A stretch of 64,000 nucleotides of DNA from a bacterium 1XD21-70 (GTDB lineage Bacteria; Bacillota; Clostridia; Lachnospirales; Lachnospiraceae): contig RAYB01000013.1 of NCBI GenBank assembly GCA_003669055.1, positions 62,001-126,000 of the forward strand, in the 5' to 3' direction. Within the stretch, counting starts at the first letter, position 1, and each line of letters opens with the position of its first letter. The notes below the pieces were generated by a model that saw only the letters and a list, made by a program, of their open reading frames with translations, did no database searches and had not been told where the DNA came from. The position numbers and the translations under genes are program-made. Of the stretch, positions 7,552 to 17,258 are shown one piece after another.

Positions 7552-9039
7552 ATGACCATAGAAGAAATTCTTGCAGGTGAATCCAAGAATGTAGAGTTCA
7601 AAGAAAACCTGCCAGAGAAAAGTATTAAATATATGAAATCTGTAGTTGCCTTTGCCAATGGAACCGGAGGTAAAATCATTTTCGGAATTGCTGATAAGAC
7701 CAGAGAAGTGATTGGCTTTGACAAAGAAGAGGTATTCAAGAAAATGGATGCAATTGCTAATGCCGTATCAGATAGCTGTGAACCGACGATTATTCCAGAT
7801 ATTACATTACAGACAGTTGATGGAAAAACAGTCATTGTAGCGGAAATTTCCGAGGGCAGACAGCGACCGTATTATATCAAGGCTCTTGGCAGAGAAGGCG
7901 GGGTATATGTCCGTGTTGCCGGAACTACCCGTCTTGCTGACGAATACATGATCAAAGAACTGATGTTTGAAGGAAGCAACCGCTATTTCGATCAAGCTTT
8001 GTGTACTGGATTAACAATTACAGATGAAGATATTGACGCTCTATGCAAAGCGATGAAGGAACAGGCAGTGAAAAACGCTCATAATGAGGAACAGAAAGCA
8101 TCTATCAAAGATGTTGGCAGACAGCAGTTGCGTTCTTGGGGGGTTTTGATTGAGCGTGACGGAAAAGATTATCCGTCCAATGCCTTTGCTATTTTGACTG
8201 GCAACGGAGGACTTCATGTCACAACACAATGTGGTGTGTTCAAAGGTACAACAAAAGCGGTATTTGTTGACCGTAGAGAATATCCCGGCCCGCTTTGGGA
8301 GCAAATAGATGAAGCATTTCAGTTTGTCTTGCGAAACATTCACTTGGGGGCTATGTTTGTGGGAATTTACCGGCAGGATATTTATGAAATTCCACCGGAT
8401 GCTATTCGTGAGTTGATTATCAATGCCATGGTACATCGCAGCTATCTGGATCATGGTACGGTACAGGTTGCGGTATATGACAACCGACTGGAAATCACTT
8501 CTCCTGGAAAGCTGCCAATGGGACAGACGATGGAGCGTATGAAAGAAGGGTATTCCAAAATCAGAAATGAAGCCCTTGCTCATGCATTTGCTTATATGAA
8601 CTTGATCGAGCATTGGGGAAGTGGCATTCCAAGAATTATTGATAAAGTAAAAGCTGCCGGACTGCGGGAGCCGGAGTTCATTGGCGGTGAGGTTGATTTG
8701 CGTATCAATATTTATCGAGGTCAGAATAACAACAATAATATCAAAAATGGCGTTAATGTAGATGCCAACGGCATTGATGGCGTTGAAATTGGCACTAATG
8801 ACATTAAAAATGACGTTGATGAAGCGGCATATACAGACAAAGCTTTTCCAGATCATATTCAAAAACTGCTGAAGATCATTGCCGAAAATCCGGCAGAAAC
8901 GCAGGCACAGTATGCGGAGAAGCTTGGAATATCAAAAAGAACAATTTCTAGAATTTTTGCGGAGTTAAAAGAACAAGGCATACTCAAACAGCAAGGAAAC
9001 AGAAGAAAAGCAAAATGGCTTATTATAAAGAAAAGATAG
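7552..9039 (+). CDS. AlbA_2/Schlafen-type DNA-binding, ATP-binding regulator
   Basis: A 495-residue protein. The N-terminal AlbA_2 domain (residues ~1-135; EFKENLPE, AFANGTGGKIIFGI) is followed by a middle region, then a GHKL/HATPase_c_4-like domain (~275-370; RELIINAMVHRSY and the LEITSPGKLP loop, then HWGSGIPRI). An Asn/Asp-rich linker leads to a C-terminal winged helix (YAEKLGISKRTISRIFAELK). This was formerly annotated as 'RecG-related helicase'; no helicase motifs are seen. Start chosen at 7552, where GGAGGAGG (7541-7548) lies, rather than the in-frame ATG at 7528. The pglZ gene follows after 10 bases, so the two are co-transcribed. Such genes recur inside BREX loci; the precise role is unknown. 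Confidence 0.85.
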   Translation: MTIEEILAGESKNVEFKENLPEKSIKYMKSVVAFANGTGGKIIFGIADKTREVIGFDKEEVFKKMDAIANAVSDSCEPTIIPDITLQTVDGKTVIVAEISEGRQRPYYIKALGREGGVYVRVAGTTRLADEYMIKELMFEGSNRYFDQALCTGLTITDEDIDALCKAMKEQAVKNAHNEEQKASIKDVGRQQLRSWGVLIERDGKDYPSNAFAILTGNGGLHVTTQCGVFKGTTKAVFVDRREYPGPLWEQIDEAFQFVLRNIHLGAMFVGIYRQDIYEIPPDAIRELIINAMVHRSYLDHGTVQVAVYDNRLEITSPGKLPMGQTMERMKEGYSKIRNEALAHAFAYMNLIEHWGSGIPRIIDKVKAAGLREPEFIGGEVDLRINIYRGQNNNNNIKNGVNVDANGIDGVEIGTNDIKNDVDEAAYTDKAFPDHIQKLLKIIAENPAETQAQYAEKLGISKRTISRIFAELKEQGILKQQGNRRKAKWLIIKKR

Positions 9040-9049
9040 GAGGTGCAGC

Positions 9050-11692
9050 ATGGATACCGACAAAGTAATACAAGACTTGAACCGGCGGTTTGCTGCCCCT
9101 TTGCCGGAATTTTATCAGCGTCGTATCATCTTTTGGTATGACGAAGATAAAGAATTTGAGGACAAGTTGGACGAGGTAGTATTGAAAAATGCAAATGTGA
9201 TTGCACTGACTGGAAACAACGCATTTTCTGTGAAGAAACTGCTTTCAGTAGACGATTTGACCACAAACTATCTGGTTTACAGTCCGCTGGCGTACAACCG
9301 CCCGGATGATAACTGGCTTTTAGATATAGAACTTTACAGCGAGGAGTTCCGGGCAGATTTGATTTCTATTTGGATGGATGAAATGGGACTTGCATCTACT
9401 CCGGCTATGCGGAAACAGGCCAAACATTATCGTGCCTATTTCAATGCGAAAGACCGTCGTTTGAAAATCAGCACCCAGAATAAAGTTCCGGCAACTCCGG
9501 CACAGCTGCACATGGCTGTGATGGCGGCAATCTGTGGATTGAAAGCCGCACAGCCGAACCAGATTTTACGCAGTGTGTTCCGGGCAGGGCTTGATTTGAA
9601 TAGCAATGCGGTTTATCAGGATTTCGTAAAGTATCATGCAGACGGTGCGTTCTGGGCGATGGTTCGCCAAGGATGCGGATTTTCTGAGGAAGAACCTGAC
9701 CTTGGACGGCTGGCAATTCATTTACTGCTGACAGCTGCTACCCGTACTATGCGGCAGGAATATCTTGCCGGACTGGACGGATTTATTTCTATGCCGCACC
9801 AGGCGTATTGCTACGATTTTATTTCGGAATGGCTTCATAGCAAAGATATTGGGCAGCTTTATGATGTGGCAAGATATGTGGAAGATGAAGCCCATCTGCA
9901 TCAGCGGTTTGAAAAACTGACGGTTGACGATTTGGTTGGTACAGAGTGCTTCCCTTGCATCAACGAAGTGATTTTGACAAAGCTGATGACCGAAATCAGC
10001 GACCATATCATTGATGTGGATACCATTACGGGGGCGGTGGAGAAACGTAGAACCTGTGCATGGTATGAGCCGTTTGAGAATTTTTATGACGGTATTTTAC
10101 AGGCTGCAAATATGCAGCGCTTCTTCAAGGAACACTCTGCCGGATTCCATACCGCAGAAGCAAAGGGCATCTGGAAGGAATACACCGAAAGCTATTATCA
10201 GATGGACACTTACTACCGTTTGTTCCACCTGAGTTTCCAAAAGAGCCTGGAGACTTCCAATATTCTGCTGGACGATCTGTTCAAGCACGTAGTTGATAAA
10301 GTGGAAGGGCTTTATACGCACTGGTTCTTAGGTGAACTGGGTAACAACTGGTCGGATGTGTGTGCAGACGAAATGGCATCCTATGGCAAGGTTCTGGAAG
10401 TACCGCAACAGGAAGAATTTTATTGTTCCCGCATCAAAACTTCAGATACCAGGGTATTTGTGATTATTTCGGATGCTATGCGTTATGAAGTGGCGGCAGC
10501 GATGGCAGATCAGCTTCGCAGAGAAACACAGAGTAAGGTTTCTCTTGGCAGTATGCAGAGTATCTTCCCTTCTGTCACAAAGTTTGGTATGGCAGCATTG
10601 CTTCCGCATAAGGAACTGACAGCAGAACTTCGGAACGATATTTTGACTGTGCTGGCAGACGGGCAGCCTACGGCAAGCGGCTGTCGTGATAAGGTTCTGA
10701 AATCAGAAGATCCGGCGAGTATAGCATTGAAATATAATGACATTATCGCCATGAAGCGGGCAGAACGAAGTGCATTGGTGAAAGGAATGGATGTAGTTTA
10801 CATCTACCATGATACCATTGATGAAGCAAGCCACACTTCTGATACCGCTGTTTTTGCCGCCTGTGATAAAGCTATTTCAGAACTGAAAAACCTTGTGCGT
10901 ATTATTGTAAATGAATTTGGCGGAACGAATATTTTGATTACAGCTGACCATGGATTCCTTTATACATACAGCCCGCTGACTGAGGATGACAAAGTAGGAA
11001 AAAATGAGTTTTACGATGCGGACAGGGAAAACATCAATAATCCGAAAAAAGAAAGTGCGAAACGCTGTGTGGAGTATGGCAGACGATATGCAATCGTGCA
11101 AAAAGGCGTACAGCCAAACTACTTATTGCCTGTGAAGTTCCTGGATGGGAAATCTGACTTTGACGGTTTTGCACCGAGAGAAAGCATCCGTATTAAGATG
11201 AATGGTGGCGGCATGAACTTTGTGCATGGCGGTATCAGCTTGCAGGAAATGGTTGTCCCGGTCATCGAGTACCACTATCTCCGCAACGATTCTATGGAGT
11301 ATAAACGTAATAAGCAGAAATATGATACGAAACCGGTAACGGTTAATCTGTTGTCAGCAAACCGTAAAATCAGTAATATGATCTTTTCTCTGAATTTCTA
11401 TCAGAAGGATGCTGTCGGCGCCAACCGTGAAGCAGCTGCCTATCAGGTTTACTTTACAGATGAAAATGGCAGGCAGATCAGTGATGTTCAGAAGATTATT
11501 GCAGATAAGACAAGCGATAATGGTGCAGAGCGTACTTTCCGTTGCCAGTTTAATCTGAAATCTCTGAAATACAGCAATACTGCTGCTTATTATCTGGTCA
11601 TTGCAGACGAACAGGGATTGCAGATGCCGCAGCGTGAGCCATTCCAGATTGACATCGCTTTTGCGGTGGATGAGTTTGATTTCTTTAGTTAA
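9050..11692 (+). CDS. pglZ: BREX phosphatase PglZ (type A)
   Basis: An 880-residue protein of the BREX-1 PglZ family, a core component in every BREX type. The alkaline-phosphatase-superfamily core is visible: a metal/nucleophile region VFVIISDAMRYE (~residues 465-476) and a metal-binding TADHGFLYT (~630). The N-terminal conserved block IALTG..AFSVKKLLSVDD (~residues 48-70) and the C-terminal beta-rich part are both present, and length is normal. The start has AGGAGGTG upstream. It appears intact, but its partners brxB, brxC, most of pglX and most of brxL are missing here. A functioning BREX defence from this locus alone is unlikely. Confidence 0.92.
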   Translation: MDTDKVIQDLNRRFAAPLPEFYQRRIIFWYDEDKEFEDKLDEVVLKNANVIALTGNNAFSVKKLLSVDDLTTNYLVYSPLAYNRPDDNWLLDIELYSEEFRADLISIWMDEMGLASTPAMRKQAKHYRAYFNAKDRRLKISTQNKVPATPAQLHMAVMAAICGLKAAQPNQILRSVFRAGLDLNSNAVYQDFVKYHADGAFWAMVRQGCGFSEEEPDLGRLAIHLLLTAATRTMRQEYLAGLDGFISMPHQAYCYDFISEWLHSKDIGQLYDVARYVEDEAHLHQRFEKLTVDDLVGTECFPCINEVILTKLMTEISDHIIDVDTITGAVEKRRTCAWYEPFENFYDGILQAANMQRFFKEHSAGFHTAEAKGIWKEYTESYYQMDTYYRLFHLSFQKSLETSNILLDDLFKHVVDKVEGLYTHWFLGELGNNWSDVCADEMASYGKVLEVPQQEEFYCSRIKTSDTRVFVIISDAMRYEVAAAMADQLRRETQSKVSLGSMQSIFPSVTKFGMAALLPHKELTAELRNDILTVLADGQPTASGCRDKVLKSEDPASIALKYNDIIAMKRAERSALVKGMDVVYIYHDTIDEASHTSDTAVFAACDKAISELKNLVRIIVNEFGGTNILITADHGFLYTYSPLTEDDKVGKNEFYDADRENINNPKKESAKRCVEYGRRYAIVQKGVQPNYLLPVKFLDGKSDFDGFAPRESIRIKMNGGGMNFVHGGISLQEMVVPVIEYHYLRNDSMEYKRNKQKYDTKPVTVNLLSANRKISNMIFSLNFYQKDAVGANREAAAYQVYFTDENGRQISDVQKIIADKTSDNGAERTFRCQFNLKSLKYSNTAAYYLVIADEQGLQMPQREPFQIDIAFAVDEFDFFS

Positions 11693-11731
11693 GTAGCATA
11701 GAAAGGGTCTATGTGCTTGAGTTTCTGCTAG

Positions 11732-11902
11732 TGTCTTGACCACATTATATCTGGCGAAACTTCGCAGGATATTTGTTCAGTGATTCCAAGTACCTCTTTT
11801 GTGGATTTCGCAAGTGTTCCGGCTGATCTGATGAGTGCATTTCAGTTGATTCCGTATCAGATTGCGGAGGATGCAGTGTTTAAGGCATTGGGGGTTGAGT
11901 AA
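11732..11902 (+). pseudogene. C-terminal remnant of BrxL (Lon-like BREX protein)
   Basis: A stop-free stretch whose last ~40 residues (SFVDFASVPADLMSAFQ then AEDAVFKALGVE and stop) match the characteristic C-terminus of BrxL, the Lon-like protein that closes type 1 BREX operons. No start or AAA/protease part is present. It begins 40 bases after pglZ, exactly where brxL is expected, so almost the whole gene has been deleted. The assignment rests on remembered family endings, chiefly the DAVFKALGVE tail. Confidence 0.6.
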
Positions 11903-11925
11903 GCATATAAATTAGGAGGGCATGA

Positions 11926-11958
11926 ATGGCTATTGAGAAGGCATTAAATTTACGATAG
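11926..11958 (+). pseudogene. Orphan gene start (10 codons) after the brxL scrap
   Basis: AGGAGG (11914-11919) correctly spaced before ATG at 11926, followed by MAIEKALNLR and a stop. A strong ribosome site with only ten codons looks like the 5' end of a lost gene, marking another deletion junction. No promoter-like or other feature was seen in 11960-12040. Confidence 0.35.
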
Positions 11959-12042
11959 AGTTTTCGGAAAAATTTCATCAGAGTTCTTTTTCATAGCACC
12001 GTTTTGGCACCTCTTTCCACTTTTCCACTGTTGCAAAATTTC

Positions 12043-12073
12043 AAAAAGGGCTTCCCGATTTCTCGGAAAGCCC
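12043..12073 (-). terminator. tuf terminator
   Basis: In minus-strand reading an 11-bp GC-rich stem (12073-12063 with 12058-12048, one G-U pair) is followed by a T5 run (12047-12043), 24 bases after the tuf stop. Confidence 0.9.
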
Positions 12074-12096
12074 CATAAAATCCAATTTTTTATTAA

Positions 12097-13290
12097 TTAC
12101 TCAACGATAGAAACAACCCTACCGGAACCAACAGTCCTGCCGCCCTCACGGATAGCGAAACGCAGACCCTGCTCCATAGCTACCGGGTGGATCAGTTCAA
12201 CGCTCATCTCTACGTTGTCGCCAGGCATACACATCTCAGTGCCGGCCGGCAGTTCGCAAACACCGGTAACATCGGTTGTTCTGAAGTAGAACTGCGGACG
12301 ATAGTTGTTGAAGAACGGAGTATGACGGCCACCCTCGTCCTTGGTCAGAACGTACACCTGAGCGGTGAACTTGTGATGGCACTTTACGGAACCGGGCTTT
12401 ACGATAACCTGGCCACGCTCGATCTCGGTTCTCTGAACACCACGAAGCAGAGCACCGATGTTATCACCAGCCTGAGCCTCATCCAGAAGCTTCCGGAACA
12501 TCTCGATACCGGTAACAACGGTCTTTCTGGTCTCTTCCTTGATACCAACGATCTCAACCTCATCATTCAGATGCAGAGTACCACGCTCCACACGGCCGGT
12601 AGCAACCGTACCACGGCCGGTAATGGTGAATACGTCCTCTACAGGCATCAAAAACGGCTTGTCGGTCTCACGCTGCGGATCCGGAACCCAGGAGTCAACC
12701 GCATCCATCAGTTCCAGAACCTTGTCGCCCCACTCGCTGGTCGGATCCTCCAGAGCCTTCAGGGCAGAACCCTGAATGATCGGGGTGTCATCGCCCGGGA
12801 ACTCATACTCGTTCAGCAGTTCACGGATCTCCATGTCAACCAGTTCCAGCAGTTCCGGATCGTCAACCATATCGCACTTGTTCATGAATACAACGATATA
12901 GGGAACGCCAACCTGGCGGGACAGCAGGATGTGCTCTCTGGTCTGAGCCATAACACCATCGGTAGCAGCAACTACCAGGATAGCGCCGTCCATCTGAGCA
13001 GCACCAGTGATCATGTTCTTAACATAGTCAGCATGCCCTGGGCAGTCAACGTGTGCATAGTGTCTGTTGTCAGTCTCGTACTCAACGTGAGCGGTAGAGA
13101 TGGTGATACCACGCTCTCTCTCTTCCGGAGCCTTATCAATGTTCTCAAATGCCACAGCCTCACCGGTACCCTTTCTCTCATGCAGGGTCTTGGTGATAGC
13201 AGCGGTCAGTGTGGTTTTACCATGGTCAACGTGGCCGATGGTACCGATGTTACAATGCGGTTTGTTTCTTTCAAACTTTGCTTTTGCCAT
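12097..13290 (-). CDS. tuf: Elongation factor Tu
   Basis: The GTPase that brings aminoacyl-tRNA to the ribosome. It is full length at 397 residues, with P-loop GHVDHGKT (~19-26), DCPGH, NKCD and the C-terminal ending [12 protein letters not shown]. Start ATG has AGGAGG upstream. It is the last gene of the rpsL-rpsG-fusA-tuf cluster but also has its own promoter in the 105-base gap. A 20-codon scrap resembling a second tuf 3' end lies at 40186-40245. Confidence 0.98.
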   Translation of the reverse strand: MAKAKFERNKPHCNIGTIGHVDHGKTTLTAAITKTLHERKGTGEAVAFENIDKAPEERERGITISTAHVEYETDNRHYAHVDCPGHADYVKNMITGAAQMDGAILVVAATDGVMAQTREHILLSRQVGVPYIVVFMNKCDMVDDPELLELVDMEIRELLNEYEFPGDDTPIIQGSALKALEDPTSEWGDKVLELMDAVDSWVPDPQRETDKPFLMPVEDVFTITGRGTVATGRVERGTLHLNDEVEIVGIKEETRKTVVTGIEMFRKLLDEAQAGDNIGALLRGVQRTEIERGQVIVKPGSVKCHHKFTAQVYVLTKDEGGRHTPFFNNYRPQFYFRTTDVTGVCELPAGTEMCMPGDNVEMSVELIHPVAMEQGLRFAIREGGRTVGSGRVVSIVE

Positions 13291-13350
13291 TTTAAAACGT
13301 CCTCCTTAATTTGGCCACAATGGGCTTTCCTTTATATATAGGCTGTCCTT

Positions 13351-13379
13351 ATTATATGCGATTTACGCAAGTTTTTCAA
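13351..13379 (-). promoter_or_regulatory. tuf promoter
   Basis: Minus strand: TTGAAA (13379-13374), 17 bases, TATAAT (13356-13351), about 60 bases before the tuf start. It would allow tuf to be expressed beyond the level of the upstream ribosomal genes. Confidence 0.75.
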
Positions 13380-13396
13380 GCCTATTTTCCAACTAC

Positions 13397-15514
13397 TTAG
13401 TGCTTATGCTCGGCAATAATCTTCTCCTGTACGGACTTCGGAACCGGCTCATACTTCTCAAAGAACATGGAATAGTTACCACGCCCCTGAGTCTTGGAAC
13501 GCAGGTCAGTAGAATAGCCAAACATCTCGGAAAGCGGTACGAACGCCCTTACGATCTTGCCGCCGCCCAGGTCATCCATGCCCTCAATGCGCCCACGCCG
13601 GGAATTGATATCCCCGATCACGTCGCCCATATACTCCTCCGGCATAGTCACTTCTACCTTCATAATCGGTTCCAGCAAAATAGAACCAGCCTTCTGCATC
13701 GCATCCTTAAATGCCATGGAACCAGCGATCTTAAATGCCATCTCACTGGAGTCAACCTCATGGTAAGAACCGTCAAACACAGTTGCCTTCAGGCCCAATA
13801 CCGGGAAGCCAGCCAGCACACCCGTCTTGGAAGCCTCCTCGATACCCTCTCCGACAGCCGGGATATATTCCTTCGGAATCGCACCGCCGACCACTGCAGA
13901 TTCAAACTTAAATACTTCCTCTGCATTGGCATCCATCGGCTCAAAGCGCACTTTACAGTGCCCATACTGGCCACGGCCGCCGGACTGTCTGGCATACTTG
14001 CTGTCCACCTCCACCGCCTTGGTAAAGGTCTCCTTATAAGCAACCTGCGGGGCACCCACATTCGCCTCCACATTGAATTCACGCAGCAGACGGTCTACGA
14101 TAATCTCCAGGTGAAGTTCACCCATACCGGAAATAATGGTCTGCCCGGTCTCCTGGTCGGTGCGGGCGCGGAAGGTCGGATCCTCCTCCGCCAGCTTCGC
14201 CAGCGCCTCACCCATCTTGCCCTGTCCGGCCTTGGTCTTCGGCTCAATTGCGATATCAATAACCGGCTCCGGGAACTCCATGGACTCCAGGATCACCGGA
14301 TGCTGCTCATCACAGATCGTATCGCCCGTAGTGGTCAGCTTAAAGCCCACCGCTGCCGCGATATCCCCGGAATACACCTTATCCAGTTCCTGCCGCTTAT
14401 TCGCATGCATCTGCAGGATACGGCCCACACGTTCCTTTTTGTCCTTGGTTGCATTCAATACATAAGAACCCGAGTTCAGCGTTCCCGAATACACACGGAA
14501 GAACGCCAGCTTTCCTACAAACGGGTCTGTCATGATCTTAAAAGCCAGTGCTGAGAACGGCTCATCATCCGAAGAATGACGCTCGGTCTCATTGCCATCC
14601 AGATCAACACCCTTGATCGCCGGGATGTCCGTCGGCGCCGGCATATACTCCAGGATGGCATCCAGAAGTTTCTGGACACCCTTATTCCGGTAAGCGCTCC
14701 CACAACACACCGGCACTGCGGTACACTCACAGGTAGCCCTTCTCAGGACACGCTTCATATCCTCAACGGACGGCTCCTCACCCTCCAGATACTGCATCAT
14801 CAGATCGTCATCCAGTTCGCATACCTTCTCAACCAGTTCGGTACGGTACAGCTCGGCATCCACCATCATGTCTTCCGGCACATCGACAATCGAGATATCC
14901 TCACCCTTATTGTCATTATAAATATATGCCTTCATCTCAAACAGGTCGATAATCCCCTGGAACTCGTCCTCCTTGCCGATCGGAAGCTGTAAGCAGATCG
15001 CATTCTTGCCCAGACGCTCACGAATCTGATCCACAGCACCAAAGAAATTAGCGCCCAGGATATCCATCTTATTGATAAATGCCATACGCGGCACATTATA
15101 GGTATCTGCCTGACGCCATACATTCTCCGACTGCGGCTCCACGCCACCCTTGGCACAGAACACGCCGACAGCGCCATCCAGCACACGCAGGGAACGCTCC
15201 ACCTCAACCGTGAAATCCACGTGTCCGGGAGTATCAATGATATTAATCCGATGCTCCAGAGCGCCCTCCTTCGGTTTGCAGTTCTCCTGCTGAGTCCAGT
15301 GACAAGTCGTGGCCGCAGAAGTGATGGTGATTCCACGCTCCTGCTCCTGGGCCATCCAGTCCATGGTCGCCGTACCTTCATGAGTATCACCGATTTTGTA
15401 GTTTACACCAGTATAATACAGGATACGCTCACTCAATGTTGTCTTACCGGCATCGATATGAGCCATAATCCCGATATTCCTGGTTCTCTCTAACGGATAT
15501 TCTCTTCCAGCCAA
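13397..15514 (-). CDS. fusA: Elongation factor G
   Basis: The translocase GTPase of the ribosome, full length at 705 residues. It has AHIDAGKTT near residue 17, [12 protein letters not shown], and the domain IV/V blocks SGGRGQYGH and [13 protein letters not shown]. The start is a TTG (15514-15512) with AGGAGG 7 bases upstream, an uncommon start codon for such a highly expressed gene. It follows rpsG after 15 bases in the str operon. Confidence 0.97.
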   Translation of the reverse strand: MAGREYPLERTRNIGIMAHIDAGKTTLSERILYYTGVNYKIGDTHEGTATMDWMAQEQERGITITSAATTCHWTQQENCKPKEGALEHRINIIDTPGHVDFTVEVERSLRVLDGAVGVFCAKGGVEPQSENVWRQADTYNVPRMAFINKMDILGANFFGAVDQIRERLGKNAICLQLPIGKEDEFQGIIDLFEMKAYIYNDNKGEDISIVDVPEDMMVDAELYRTELVEKVCELDDDLMMQYLEGEEPSVEDMKRVLRRATCECTAVPVCCGSAYRNKGVQKLLDAILEYMPAPTDIPAIKGVDLDGNETERHSSDDEPFSALAFKIMTDPFVGKLAFFRVYSGTLNSGSYVLNATKDKKERVGRILQMHANKRQELDKVYSGDIAAAVGFKLTTTGDTICDEQHPVILESMEFPEPVIDIAIEPKTKAGQGKMGEALAKLAEEDPTFRARTDQETGQTIISGMGELHLEIIVDRLLREFNVEANVGAPQVAYKETFTKAVEVDSKYARQSGGRGQYGHCKVRFEPMDANAEEVFKFESAVVGGAIPKEYIPAVGEGIEEASKTGVLAGFPVLGLKATVFDGSYHEVDSSEMAFKIAGSMAFKDAMQKAGSILLEPIMKVEVTMPEEYMGDVIGDINSRRGRIEGMDDLGGGKIVRAFVPLSEMFGYSTDLRSKTQGRGNYSMFFEKYEPVPKSVQEKIIAEHKH

Positions 15515-15529
15515 AGCTTTGTCCTCCTA

Positions 15530-16000
15530 TTAGATTCTAAAATGGGAGAAGGCCTTGTTCGCCTCTGCCATCTTATGCATATCTTCTTTCCGCTTCACGG
15601 ATGCGCCTGTGTTGTTGGCAGCGTCCATAATCTCGTTCGCCAGCCTCTCCTCCTGGGTCTTCTCATTCCTCTTGCGAGAGAACATGGTAATCCAGCGAAG
15701 TGCCAGGGTCTGGCGCCGCTCCGGCTTCACCTCGATCGGCACCTGATAGGTGGCGCCGCCGATTCTCTTGGCCTTTACCTCCAAGACCGGCATAATGTTA
15801 TTCATCGCTTCCTCGAAAACCTCCACTGCAGGTTTTCCGGTCTTCTCTTCCACACGGGCAAATGCTCCGTATACGATCTTCTGGGCAATCCCTCTCTTGC
15901 CATCCAGCATGATGTTGTTGATCAGCTTGGTTACAACCTTATTGTTGTATAAAGGATCTGCCAATACATCTCTTTTCTGAATATGTCCTTTACGTGGCAC
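15530..16000 (-). CDS. rpsG: 30S ribosomal protein S7
   Basis: A 156-residue S7, the assembly-initiating protein of the 30S head (sequence [23 protein letters not shown]-terminal NKAFSHFRI). The reading frame is open further upstream, but the family N-terminus and AAGGAGG place the start at the GTG at 16000. The 178-base gap to rpsL is unusually long. In other bacteria this interval holds an S7-binding translational control site; I could not confirm such a fold here. Confidence 0.97.
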   Translation of the reverse strand: MPRKGHIQKRDVLADPLYNNKVVTKLINNIMLDGKRGIAQKIVYGAFARVEEKTGKPAVEVFEEAMNNIMPVLEVKAKRIGGATYQVPIEVKPERRQTLALRWITMFSRKRNEKTQEERLANEIMDAANNTGASVKRKEDMHKMAEANKAFSHFRI

Positions 16001-16178
16001 GTTACTTCCCTCCTTAATCATTCAATGGATTAAATCGTCGGTACTCACATGTTTCCATAAAATGTGTTCGCGCTCGGTCGTTTGATCTATTCCTGCAACC
16101 CACAGGTCAATATCACCGGCACAACAATCACTTTACTGCCGTTAGTGGTACTTCGTTCACTGCTTTCCCTGCAGCCTC

Positions 16179-16601
16179 TTACTTCTTAGCAGCTTTCGGC
16201 CGCTTCGCGCCATATTTGGAACGGGCTTTCTTGCGGTTAGCAACGCCGGCGGTATCCAGAGTACCTCTGATAATATGATACCTGGTACCGGGCAGATCCT
16301 TAACTCTTCCGCCACGGATCAGCACTACGCTGTGCTCCTGCAGATTGTGTCCCTCTCCCGGGATATAGCTGGTAACCTCAATTCCGTTGGAAAGACGTAC
16401 TCTCGCAATCTTACGGAGTGCGGAGTTCGGCTTCTTCGGGGTAGCGGTCTTAACCGCTGTGCAGACGCCTCTCTTCTGCGGGGAGGAGATATCGGTAGCA
16501 CGCTTGCGTAAAGAGTTATAACCCCTCTGCAGAGCCGGTGCCGTGGACTTCTTCACCGATGTCTGTCTTCCCTTTCTGACTAACTGGTTAAATGTTGGCA
16601 T
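16179..16601 (-). CDS. rpsL: 30S ribosomal protein S12
   Basis: A 140-residue S12 of the decoding centre. The conserved [17 protein letters not shown] and [25 protein letters not shown] regions are present, including the Lys residues (KKPNS and VKDLP) at which streptomycin resistance changes occur; both show the wild-type form. First gene of the str operon, with AGGAGGTG before the ATG. Confidence 0.98.
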   Translation of the reverse strand: MPTFNQLVRKGRQTSVKKSTAPALQRGYNSLRKRATDISSPQKRGVCTAVKTATPKKPNSALRKIARVRLSNGIEVTSYIPGEGHNLQEHSVVLIRGGRVKDLPGTRYHIIRGTLDTAGVANRKKARSKYGAKRPKAAKK

Positions 16602-16696
16602 TCCGTTTCACCTCCTGTGATATTGTCTGTTGGTTGCTGTAAGCCTTCAGCTTTTTGCACACAAAAAAATACAACGTGTTTTTTGCACGCCATATC

Positions 16697-16725
16697 ATTA
16701 TATCTACATTATAAAATGCTGTCAA
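16697..16725 (-). promoter_or_regulatory. Promoter of the rpsL-rpsG-fusA-tuf operon
   Basis: A full-consensus minus-strand promoter: TTGACA (16725-16720), 17 bases, TATAAT (16702-16697). It lies ~95 bases upstream of rpsL. rpoB/rpoC are not adjacent in this window, so the operon starts here. Confidence 0.85.
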
Positions 16726-16785
16726 GGGAATTTTTTCAAAATCACGTGAATAAAATGGAACAAACCTATAAAAAGAGGAGTTTTT

Positions 16786-17151
16786 ATGAATGTTTCCGGC
16801 TCCAAAGTGCTCTTGCGCTCCCTGTTGGCCGCCTACCTGCTGTCCGGCTTGCTCCTTTTAGCCCTGTCCTTTGCCCTCTACCGGCTGAAGCTCGGGGAGG
16901 CACAGATCGATGCCGCTGTGTACGGAGTCTACGTGATCGCCTGCCTGTTCGGCGGCTTTCTGGCAGGCAGGGCCGCACTGTCCCGCCGCTTCTTCTGGGG
17001 AATGCTCACCGGTATCCTGTACTTCGCCGTGCTGTTTGCCATCTCCTGGCTGATGAACCGGAAAACGGTGCCAATGCCAGATCTCACCCAGGCAGCCACC
17101 GTGCTGGCCTGCTGTGCTGTAGGCGGAACCGCAGGCGGGATGTTCAGCTGA
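16786..17151 (+). CDS. TIGR04086-family small membrane protein
   Basis: A 121-residue hydrophobic protein with four predicted membrane segments (~residues 10-32, 44-62, 68-90, 100-118) joined by short loops. Size, topology and the Gly-rich ends fit the TIGR04086 family found widely in spore-forming Clostridia, whose function is unknown. The start has AAGAGGAG upstream. The last ~8 codons and the stop lie inside a 44-base perfect palindrome. Confidence 0.75.
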   Translation: MNVSGSKVLLRSLLAAYLLSGLLLLALSFALYRLKLGEAQIDAAVYGVYVIACLFGGFLAGRAALSRRFFWGMLTGILYFAVLFAISWLMNRKTVPMPDLTQAATVLACCAVGGTAGGMFS

Positions 17152-17169
17152 ACATCCCGCCTGCGGTTC
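17126..17169. repeat. 44-base perfect palindrome across the stop codon
   Basis: Two 20-base arms (17126-17145 and 17150-17169) flank AGCT, and the whole is self-complementary. It overlaps the last codons and TGA (17149-17151) of the TIGR04086 gene. There is no T-tract afterwards, but a hairpin of this stability probably ends the transcript or protects its 3' end. Confidence 0.85.
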
Positions 17170-17258
17170 TCACAATAAAGGCCTTCATCCACTGCCGCGG
17201 CTTCCATTGCCAGGTCAGCCAGCCCTCTTACTGCCACAGAAATACCCGTCCCTTACCT

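Noticed and set aside
12187-13341. Plus-strand frame of 384 codons across tuf
   Set aside because: Antisense shadow of EF-Tu.
13400-14554. Plus-strand frame of 384 codons across fusA
   Set aside because: Antisense shadow of EF-G.
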